The position numbers and the translations under genes are program-made. A stretch of 10,573 bases of DNA from NCBI GenBank assembly GCA_004552515.1, contig SFOF01000058.1:1-10573 (forward strand), in the 5' to 3' direction. The DNA comes from Clostridiales bacterium (GTDB taxonomy: Bacteria > Bacillota > Clostridia > Christensenellales > Aristaeellaceae). Of the stretch, positions 5,374 to 10,573 are shown one piece after another; position 1 is the stretch's first letter, and every line of letters begins with the position of its first letter. The notes below the pieces were generated by a model, which was not told the DNA's origin, did no database searches, and worked only from the letters and a program-made list of their open reading frames with translations.

Positions 5374-6516
5374 TTACAGATCGTCCAGCTCGGCTTCGGG
5401 ATACTCCATGAAGCCGGCGGGCAGCGGCGCGGGACGGGGGCAGTCGGAGGTCATTCGATAGATCGCGCCGCTGTCGCAGCTCCTCTCCATGCCTTGCAGC
5501 GCCTCAAAGACGTGATAGATAAAACCGGCATTGCAGCGCGCGGGACGGTTGTTGCGCAGGGCATAGGCCGCGTCCGCCGCGCCCAGGCCGCGCGAGGCGT
5601 CCGTGTAGGGATAAAGCAGACCCAGCTCCTTAAAGCCGCCGCCCGCCGCCGTCTCGAGGCGCAGATTGCCGCCGAAATCGTTCGGATCGCCCAGATCGAG
5701 CGTGCCCAGCGTGCCGTGCAGATAGAAACGCGAGCCGCCGCCGCGCACCTCGCTGGTCATGGACAGCGAGGCCATGGCGCCGCTCTTGAAGAGGAACGAG
5801 CCGGAATAGCAGTTGGGCGCGCCGTCATAGGTCATGTCCGCGCCGTAGGCGGGATTGTTCGGATGGCGGAAGGGACGCGCGGGCTTATAGGTACGATAGA
5901 AGCCGGTCACGCTGTCCACACCGCCCAGAATGGACACGAGAGACGCGAGATAATAGCCGCCCATATCGTAGAGCAGACCGCCGCCGGGGCAGAAGGCGAA
6001 GCGCTTTTCGCTCTCCTGCTTCCAGTCGCTGTGGCGATAGCAGCGCGAGAGGATGATCTCGGCGGAAATCGGATCGCCGATCAGGCCGCCGTCCACCACG
6101 GCGCGCGCCGTCTGCATCCGCGCGCCCAGCCAGGTATCCGGCGCGGCGGTCAGGGAGAGGCGCTTTTCGCGCGCGATGCGGGTCAGCTCGTTCGCCTGAT
6201 CGAGCGTGATGGCGAACATCTTCTCACTGTGGACGTGCTTTCCGGCGAGCAGCGCGGCGCGGGTGACCTCATAGTGCGCTGTGGGATAGGTGAGGTTGAT
6301 CACCAGCTCGATTTCGGGGTCGCTGTAGATTTCCTCGTCGGTCATGACGCGCAGGCCGTAGGTTTCGGCGGCCTTCTGCGCGCGCTCGGGCACGAGATCG
6401 GCGCAGGCGACGACGTTCAGCACATTGAAGCGCTTCACGCAGTTTTCGAGATACTGGCCGCTGATCATGCCGCAGCCGATCACCGCCGTTTTGACGGGAC
6501 GAAAGGGTCGATTCAT
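5374..6516 (-). CDS. Gfo/Idh/MocA-family NAD(P)-dependent oxidoreductase
   Basis: The 380-residue product has the length of this family, whose cytoplasmic members oxidise or reduce sugars and cyclitols (such as myo-inositol) with NAD(P). The N-terminal Rossmann fold shows VKTAVIGCGMIS (8-19; GxGxxS dinucleotide loop) and an acidic residue in VACAD (36-40). The usual EKP motif reads EKM (98-100), keeping the lysine but not the proline. The C-terminal domain has GGGLLYDMGGYYLASL (178-193), matching the family's D-x-G-x-H-x-x-D motif with Tyr in place of the histidine, so the catalytic details may differ. The start at 6516 follows GGAGGT at good spacing; an open extension to 6849 runs through repeat DNA and is not protein. 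An AraC-type regulator lies upstream and a TIM barrel gene downstream. A small hairpin (6532-6546) lies just before the ribosome binding site. Substrate unknown. Confidence 0.92.
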   Translation of the reverse strand: MNRPFRPVKTAVIGCGMISGQYLENCVKRFNVLNVVACADLVPERAQKAAETYGLRVMTDEEIYSDPEIELVINLTYPTAHYEVTRAALLAGKHVHSEKMFAITLDQANELTRIAREKRLSLTAAPDTWLGARMQTARAVVDGGLIGDPISAEIILSRCYRHSDWKQESEKRFAFCPGGGLLYDMGGYYLASLVSILGGVDSVTGFYRTYKPARPFRHPNNPAYGADMTYDGAPNCYSGSFLFKSGAMASLSMTSEVRGGGSRFYLHGTLGTLDLGDPNDFGGNLRLETAAGGGFKELGLLYPYTDASRGLGAADAAYALRNNRPARCNAGFIYHVFEALQGMERSCDSGAIYRMTSDCPRPAPLPAGFMEYPEAELDDL

Positions 6517-6668
6517 AACTATACCTCCTTGGCGGGCCGTACCCGCAGACACTTGCTGAACGAATAGCCGACGCGGCGCTCTACGCACTTTGCTCCCCGC
6601 GTAAAACGTACCCACGCCGCGAATCAAATGAAGAGAGTCCAGGGAGTCAATGACTCCTTGGCGCAGGT

Positions 6669-6709
6669 TTGGGGGCGGCCGCAGTGCGGCTTCCACATTC
6701 AGCCCCCAA
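6669..6709 (+). repeat. GCCGCAGTGCGGC module inside a long-repeat hairpin
   Basis: TTGGGGGC (6669-6676) and GCCCCCAA (6702-6709) form a perfect 8-bp stem. Its loop contains GCCGCAGTGCGGC (6678-6690) followed by TTCCACATTCA. At the equivalent place in copy B (2168-2186) the stem is CTGGGGC/GCCCCAG with only a 5-nt loop. The module is thus present in one copy and absent in the other at the same hairpin tip. Confidence 0.8.
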
Positions 6710-7047
6710 CGGACTCCCCGCGGAAAACACGGCAAGGCCAATACGATCACGCAAAACGCGCCCACGCCTCGCCGCCGACTCCGTTCCCCCGTCCCTTCGT
6801 TCTCCGTCGAGATCGCCGCAAAGAAACGCTCAAGCCCGAAGTGAACCAAGAAAGCCGGATAACCATATCGACGATTCGAGAACGCGCTACCGGCGATCCC
6901 GACCTACGGCGGAATAGAAACGCAACATATCGCAAGCCGTTTCTCTTTTCCTGACGAAGGAAAAGAGACAGGCGCGATCGAACGCAAGACCTTCCGACAG
7001 GAACGTATGGCAGGCGTGAGAGGGGCGCAAAACGCGACGTGCAGGGA

Positions 7048-7094
7048 AACCCCTCCGTCGCCTACGGCGACACCTCCCTTTCAGGGGAGGCAAC
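7048..7094 (+). repeat. Dispersed palindromic element inserted in long repeat copy C
   Basis: AACCCCTCCGTCGCC is followed by TACGGCGAC, so GTCGCC-TAC-GGCGAC is a 6-bp stem. Then CCTCCC-TTTCAG-GGGAGG is a second 6-bp stem, followed by CAAC. Copy B has no counterpart: its AACGCGAC runs directly into CAACAGAACC, whereas in copy C about 70 bp intervene. The sequence is of a type I recall as widespread between genes in gut Firmicutes assemblies; that recollection was not checked. No transposase or obvious target duplication is seen. Confidence 0.65.
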
Positions 7095-7336
7095 CCACAT
7101 TGCCGCAACAGGAACGCCGCGCCCCGCGGACCAGCCCCCCGCGCGCACAATCCCCTCTGCCGGAGCTACAACCGGCCAAACGCAGCCTTTCGCCGGCGCA
7201 CAATTCACTATCCTATGAAGCGGAACAGCGCATCGCCGCGCCAGCGCGGAACAACGCCCGTCCGCACGACTTCCGTTCTTCAATTCCGCATTCCGAACTC
7301 CGCATCGCCCCACCGCTTCTCGCAGATCACGCCCTT

Positions 7337-7365
7337 ATTATAGCCGCGCCGGCCGCCCCATTCAA
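7337..7365 (-). promoter_or_regulatory. Promoter reading from the araC 3' end into long repeat copy C
   Basis: On the minus strand -35 TTGAAT (7365-7360) and a perfect -10 TATAAT (7342-7337) are spaced 17 bp apart. It lies 19 bp past the AraC-type stop codon. The next gene on that strand (Gfo/Idh, start 6516) is about 815 nt away, so the transcript would contain the whole of copy C. No good promoter is seen closer to the Gfo/Idh gene. It could drive that gene through a long leader, or make a non-coding RNA. Confidence 0.6.
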
Positions 7366-7383
7366 TGCACTTTTCAACAAATA

Positions 7384-8181
7384 TTAGCACAAATCGCTTT
7401 GCTTTCGGTATTCCAACGCGGTCATGCCCATGCGCTTTTTGAACGCGCGGCAGAAGTAATTCACATCCTCGAAACCCACGGAGCGCGCAATTTCCTCCAC
7501 GCCCGCCGAACCGGCCCGCAGCAGACGCGCCGCCTGCTCGATCTGCCGCGCAATGCGGTATTCCGACGGCGAAACGCCCGCATACTGCCCGAAACGCTTT
7601 CGAAAGGCGCTCTCGCTCAGCGCACAGCGGGCCGCCAGCTCGCTCACCGGCGCGCGCGGATGGGCGCTCATCCACTCGAACGCCGCGGCCAGCTCGGGCG
7701 GCACGCCGCTTTTGCCCGACAGACGGCGGCTGGCCAGACAGATCAGCTCGTATAGACGGCCCTTCATCTCGGCGGGCGCGTAGTCCGGATCATAGTACAA
7801 ATCGACCAGCCGCCGCATGGGCGCTTCGGCCTCCGCGCCGCGCAGAGGCAACAGCGTCACCTCGCCGCCGCCGCTCACATCCTCGCCGCGCGCGTTCGTC
7901 AGCTGAAAATTGACCAGCAGCGAATAGGGACGCGCGGTCACGTTCACAAAGCGCGCCGTGTAGCCCGCGCCCTTGCTCAGATAGACGAGATCGCCGCGGC
8001 GCGCGTGCAGGCGCTCCCCCGCGCGCGTTTCATAGAGCGTCTCGCCGCCGGTGAGCAGCATCAGGCCGTGCTGCGGACGCGGACTGCGCCGGAAGGTGTA
8101 CGATTCGCCCTCCTGCCAGTACTGCCGCAGCGCGTTGAGACTGTGCAGCGTAAAATCCTCCCGCCAGAGCGACTCGAGCAT
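7384..8181 (-). CDS. AraC-family transcriptional regulator
   Basis: The 265-residue DNA-binding regulator has the two-part AraC layout. Residues about 25-100 form a cupin-like sensing domain (HGLMLLTGGETLYETRAG, then GDLVYLSKGAGY), typical of regulators that sense sugars. Residues about 165-262 hold the two helix-turn-helix units: VSELAARCALSESAFRKRF (179-197), then GVEEIARSVGFEDVNYFCRA (227-246), ending FKKRMGMTALEYRKQ with the consensus F-K-x-x-x-G-x-(T/S)-x-x-x-Y-R. The start at 8181 follows GGGGGGAA; an in-frame ATG at 8253 is rejected because it lies upstream of the predicted promoter -10. Its neighbours suggest control of sugar or cyclitol genes, and it may bind its own promoter. Inducer and targets are unknown. 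Confidence 0.93.
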   Translation of the reverse strand: MLESLWREDFTLHSLNALRQYWQEGESYTFRRSPRPQHGLMLLTGGETLYETRAGERLHARRGDLVYLSKGAGYTARFVNVTARPYSLLVNFQLTNARGEDVSGGGEVTLLPLRGAEAEAPMRRLVDLYYDPDYAPAEMKGRLYELICLASRRLSGKSGVPPELAAAFEWMSAHPRAPVSELAARCALSESAFRKRFGQYAGVSPSEYRIARQIEQAARLLRAGSAGVEEIARSVGFEDVNYFCRAFKKRMGMTALEYRKQSDLC

Positions 8182-8217
8182 GGCGTGTTCCCCCCGCTTT
8201 CTGTCATCCTTTCTTCC

Positions 8218-8246
8218 ATTATAGAGCGCGGCGGCGCGCGGCGCAA
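8218..8246 (-). promoter_or_regulatory. Promoter of the AraC-type regulator
   Basis: A perfect -10 TATAAT (8223-8218) and a -35 TTGCGC (8246-8241; TTG matches consensus) are 17 bp apart on the minus strand. The -10 lies 37 bp before the chosen start codon, giving a short leader that contains the ribosome binding site. Confidence 0.75.
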
Positions 8247-8251
8247 TCCTC

Positions 8252-8266
8252 ATGGCACCAAATGGC
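8252..8266 (-). promoter_or_regulatory. Candidate operator: direct repeat upstream of the araC promoter
   Basis: ATGGC occurs at 8252-8256 and 8262-8266, one helical turn apart, just upstream of the -35 of the AraC-type gene. AraC-family proteins often bind such direct repeats next to the -35, so autoregulation is possible. The repeat is short and no second copy is seen before the Gfo/Idh gene. Confidence 0.3.
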
Positions 8267-8394
8267 GAAAAAAGTCGTCTAAGGGAACAGCGCGGCTTGC
8301 GCGCCGGTAAATCGCCGCGATGGACGCGGAGACGATGCGCGCCCGGGACGATGCGCGCAGTGGGCGCGGCGAGTCGGGCGCGGAATCTCGGCGT

Positions 8395-8540
8395 TTGCGG
8401 ATAGGACGGCCTGTGGCGCGCCGTGCGGACGCGAGAGTTTGTGCGGCGGGCGCGGCGGCGTGAATGAGCGCGGGATTGCTGGGCTTGCGGATAGGACGGC
8501 CTGTGGCGCGGCGTGCGGACGCGGGAGTTTGTGCGGCGCG
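8395..8540 (+). repeat. 90-bp direct repeat in the araC-spoIID divergent spacer
   Basis: TTGCGGATAGGACGGCCTGT begins at 8395 and at 8485, and 53 of the 56 bases of 8395-8450 match 8485-8540; similarity fades on both sides. A smaller direct repeat GACGATGCGCGC (8331-8342 and 8347-8358) lies just upstream. The spacer 8247-8668 is extremely GC-rich. Open frames on the minus strand through the repeat are Ala/Arg/Pro-rich and I do not support them as genes. Apart from these repeats I see nothing definite here. Confidence 0.8.
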
Positions 8541-8668
8541 CGGCGCGGACATGAGACTATGCCCCCGATAAACGCGGCGGTTGAAGCGCGTCTATGGGCG
8601 GCGCTGCAAATTATTCGCGGCAAAATCTGGCTTTTCCTGAAAAAAACGATGCGAACGGGGCATGATTG

Positions 8669-8677
8669 TGCTATGAT
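8669..8677 (+). promoter_or_regulatory. Extended -10 promoter of the SpoIID-domain gene
   Basis: TG, one base, TATGAT (8669-8677) forms an extended -10 element 44 bp before the start codon. No convincing -35 is seen 17 bp upstream, as is usual for extended -10 promoters. The composition drops sharply from GC-rich to AT-rich around 8630-8700, which fits a promoter. Confidence 0.5.
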
Positions 8678-8721
8678 GAATTGAATGAACGGATGGATTT
8701 CTCCGTTCAGGGAGGACGGCT

Positions 8722-10431
8722 ATGAGACGATTTTTCATTTGTATGCTGCTGGTGCTGGCGATGGCGCTGCCGGTGAACACGCTGGCCGAAACGACGGCCG
8801 CGCCCGCCGCGAACGAGACGGGCGCGCTGCGCGTCTGCCTCAAGTCGCTGGGCGCGCCCACACAGCTGAGCGTGACGCTTGCGGGCAGCTATTCCCTCAA
8901 CGGCAAGACGGGCTTCCGCTTTAAGAGCGGCACGACGCTGGGCGTGAGCATTGAGGACGGCGCGATCTGGCTGGACTGCGGCGGCATCAGCATCTGCGCG
9001 GGCGACACGCTGACGCTTACCCGCCACAGGCAGGACGGCGAAAACGGGCTGTACATATCCGGCTCGCAGCGGGGCGGCCTGTACGGCGGCTCGCTGGAGA
9101 TCAGCCTGGTGAGCGGCGCGCTCATGCCGATTCTGATCATTGACATCGAGGAGTATTTGAAGGGCGTCGTGCCCTACGAGATGAGCGACTCCTTCCCCAT
9201 TGAGGCGCTGAAGGCTCAGGCCGTAGCCGCGCGCACCTACGCGCTGCGCCGCCGCGCCGACCGGGGCGATAAAAAATACGACGTTGTGGACACGACCGCC
9301 GATCAGGTGTATTTCGGCTACAGCGCGGACTATGCCAACGCCGTCGCCGCCGTCGAAGCGACGAAGGGCCTGTGCGCGCGCTATAACGGCGACTATGCCG
9401 TGTGCTACTACACCGCGACCAACGGCGGACAGACCGCGAGAGCCGGCGACATACTGAACGCGCCCGCCGCCGACGCGTATCTGGACGTGCGCGACGATCC
9501 CTACGATCTCGAAAACCCCTCCAGCCCCGTGACCACGCTGGCCTTCTCAAAGGACATGAGCGACGCGCCCGAGCCGCTCAGGGACTGGCTGATCAGCGCG
9601 GCGGCCGAGCAACTGAGCGCGATGGGCTACAGCGACGAGACGAGCGACGTGCGCATCGAGCGCGTGACGGCCATAGAGGGCGTGAATCCGAAGAGCGCCG
9701 CGCCCGCCCGCGACTATCAGGCGATGCGCTTTTCCTACACCGTCTCGGCTCGGCCGCTCGTGCCGGTTTACGAAAAGCCGGCGGTGAGCGACGCGGTGTT
9801 CCACGCCTTTACGGGCACGCCGATGGCGCAGAAAATCATCGGCTATGAGCCGGGCGACTGGGAAAGCGTCGATGAAACGTTCACCTGCGATATTTCCGTC
9901 TACGATCAGCTCAAGAACAAGCTGGGCCTGAAGATCAGCGCGATCGACTGCGAGCTGGCCACGGCGATCGAGGAGGACGATCTGTTCATCATCCAGCTGC
10001 GGCGCTACGGCCACGGCGTGGGGATGAGCCAGCGCGGCGCGCAGACCATGGCGGGCAGCCACGGCATGGATTTCCGCGCGATCCTCGGCTTCTACTATCC
10101 GGGCCTGACGATTGAAGCCGTCTCGCTCGCCGACGCGACGGCGGACGCGCTGAACGGCGCAAAGGCGGCGGCAGCCGTGCAGGACGACGCGGCGATTCTG
10201 GGCGCGCCGGGCGACGGCGAATACATGGCCGTGGTGACGCTGAGCACGGCGGCCTCGACGCTGAATCTGCGCGCGCAGCCCTCGACCGACGCGGCGGTCA
10301 TCGGCGTGCTGAGCGGCGGCGCGAAGGTCATCGTGATGGACGAAGCGAACGGCTGGGCGCATGTGCGCGCCACTGCGGGCGAGGGATATGTCTCGGCGCA
10401 GTACATCAAGGCGGCGGGCAGTGCCCGCTGA
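8722..10431 (+). CDS. SpoIID/LytB-domain protein with C-terminal SH3b domain
   Basis: The 569-residue secreted protein is probably a peptidoglycan lytic transglycosylase acting on stem-peptide-free glycan, as SpoIID does in spore engulfment. A signal peptide (1-22, cleavage near LAE) leads into a beta-rich region (35-130). The SpoIID core begins YLKGVVPYEM (145-154), with Glu153 at the position reported as catalytic in SpoIID, followed by EALKAQAVAARTYA (161-174). CYYTATNGGQT (228-238) and YGHGVGMSQRGAQTMA (429-444) are the other family signatures. Between the last two, about 160 residues (250-410) form an insertion longer than in plain SpoIID. Residues about 494-563 are an SH3b domain (LNLRAQPSTDAAVIG, ending GYVSAQYIK), likely binding the cell wall. 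The start follows GGGAGG. No spoIID-neighbourhood genes are present, so a vegetative wall-remodelling role is as likely as sporulation. Confidence 0.92.
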   Translation: MRRFFICMLLVLAMALPVNTLAETTAAPAANETGALRVCLKSLGAPTQLSVTLAGSYSLNGKTGFRFKSGTTLGVSIEDGAIWLDCGGISICAGDTLTLTRHRQDGENGLYISGSQRGGLYGGSLEISLVSGALMPILIIDIEEYLKGVVPYEMSDSFPIEALKAQAVAARTYALRRRADRGDKKYDVVDTTADQVYFGYSADYANAVAAVEATKGLCARYNGDYAVCYYTATNGGQTARAGDILNAPAADAYLDVRDDPYDLENPSSPVTTLAFSKDMSDAPEPLRDWLISAAAEQLSAMGYSDETSDVRIERVTAIEGVNPKSAAPARDYQAMRFSYTVSARPLVPVYEKPAVSDAVFHAFTGTPMAQKIIGYEPGDWESVDETFTCDISVYDQLKNKLGLKISAIDCELATAIEEDDLFIIQLRRYGHGVGMSQRGAQTMAGSHGMDFRAILGFYYPGLTIEAVSLADATADALNGAKAAAAVQDDAAILGAPGDGEYMAVVTLSTAASTLNLRAQPSTDAAVIGVLSGGAKVIVMDEANGWAHVRATAGEGYVSAQYIKAAGSAR

Positions 10432-10434
10432 CAC

Positions 10435-10474
10435 ACCGCTTCGCGGCCGCAGTGCGGCTTCCACCTGGCGCGGT
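10435..10474 (+). repeat. Module copy directly after the SpoIID-domain gene
   Basis: ACCGC (10435-10439) and GCGGT (10470-10474) bracket GCCGCAGTGCGGC (10446-10458) followed by TTCCACC. The outer stem is short and imperfect, and there is no T run after it. It starts only 4 bp past the stop codon, like the copy behind the Gfo/Idh gene. Confidence 0.65.
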
Positions 10475-10519
10475 CTGACTCAAGGGCTTGCATAAACAGG
10501 AGCGTTTGTATGGCCACAC

Positions 10520-10572
10520 GACCCGCCCGAGCAGCCGCAGTGCGGCCTCCACTTATTGGACTCGGGCGGGTC
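10520..10572 (+). terminator. Modular hairpin, best copy; likely terminator of the SpoIID-domain gene
   Basis: GACCCGCCCGAG (10520-10531) and CTCGGGCGGGTC (10561-10572) form a perfect 12-bp stem around a 29-nt interior with GCCGCAGTGCGGC (10534-10546) and TCCACTTATTGGA (10548-10560), each able to form its own small hairpin. The interior differs at one base from the minus-strand reading of 5292-5320. The window ends one T after the stem, so the presence of a U-tract cannot be judged. Confidence 0.75.
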
Positions 10573-10573
10573 T

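Larger units (their letters stand above)
6593..7250 (+). repeat. Long intergenic repeat, copy C
   Basis: Collinear with 2093-2670 and in the same orientation. Its hairpins sit at 6639-6661 (CCAGGGAGTC, AAT, GACTCCTTGG), 6669-6709 and 6942-6968. In the first, copy B has GAC/GTC where this copy has GTC/GAC, so pairing is kept while sequence changes. The second holds a 25-nt insertion described separately. Copy C is about 80 bp longer than copy B, explained mainly by that insertion and by the palindromic element at 7048-7094. It fills most of the 870 bp between the AraC-type gene and the Gfo/Idh gene. No gene is supported in it. Confidence 0.85.

Noticed and set aside
6517..6849. N-terminal extension of the Gfo/Idh frame by 111 residues
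   Set aside because: The extension translates repeat DNA, lacks family similarity and has no ribosome binding site, whereas GGAGGT precedes the ATG at 6516 and the Rossmann fold starts right after it.
8250..8552. 100-residue Ala/Arg/Pro-rich minus-strand frame with a G-rich stretch before its ATG
   Set aside because: Composition is what random GC-rich DNA gives, it spans a tandem repeat, and the overlapping frames look equally open. No recognisable domain.

Overview
This is a GC-rich bacterial chromosomal segment. The best guess is an anaerobic, probably gut-associated member of the Clostridia, for example a Christensenellales- or Oscillospirales-like lineage. The grounds are a stand-alone two-gene SufC/SufB-type iron-sulfur locus, a SpoIID-domain protein with an SH3b tail, an N-terminally anchored HtrA protease, strong AGGAGG-type ribosome binding sites, and long intergenic spacers full of dispersed palindromic repeats. 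Taxonomy below class is not settled by the sequence.

There are seven supported genes. Six are on the minus strand; in transcription order they are araC-type regulator (8181-7384), Gfo/Idh/MocA oxidoreductase (6516-5374), sugar phosphate isomerase/epimerase-like TIM barrel (4997-4218), htrA-like protease (3952-2786), sufC (1946-1227) and sufB-like (1213-281). The seventh, a SpoIID/LytB-domain protein (8722-10431), is divergent on the plus strand. Only sufC-sufB is a clear operon: it has a near-consensus promoter, the sufC stop overlaps the sufB Shine-Dalgarno, and a strong terminator follows. htrA and the TIM barrel gene each end in their own intrinsic terminator. The regulator, oxidoreductase and TIM barrel gene plausibly form a carbohydrate or cyclitol locus, but no substrate can be named.

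The unusual content is between the genes. (1) A long intergenic repeat occurs twice nearly complete (2093-2670 and 6593-7250) and once cut by the window edge (1-190), always in the same orientation. It carries hairpins whose stem sequences differ between copies while pairing is kept. (2) A compact module centred on GCCGCAGTGCGGC occurs six times (5219, 5306, 5361, 6678, 10446, 10534). The two best copies share a 29-nt interior that differs at one base, closed by 12-bp outer stems that differ by three compensatory base-pair changes. A version lacking the GCCGCAGTGCGGC arm sits in the suf terminator. In the long repeat, one copy has the module inside a hairpin where the other has only a short loop. 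(3) A second palindromic insertion (7048-7094) is present in one long-repeat copy only. (4) Tandem repeats of 43, 87 and 90 bp occur at 49-187, 5182-5332 and 8395-8540.

No tRNA, rRNA, CRISPR array, transposase or recognisable riboswitch was seen.
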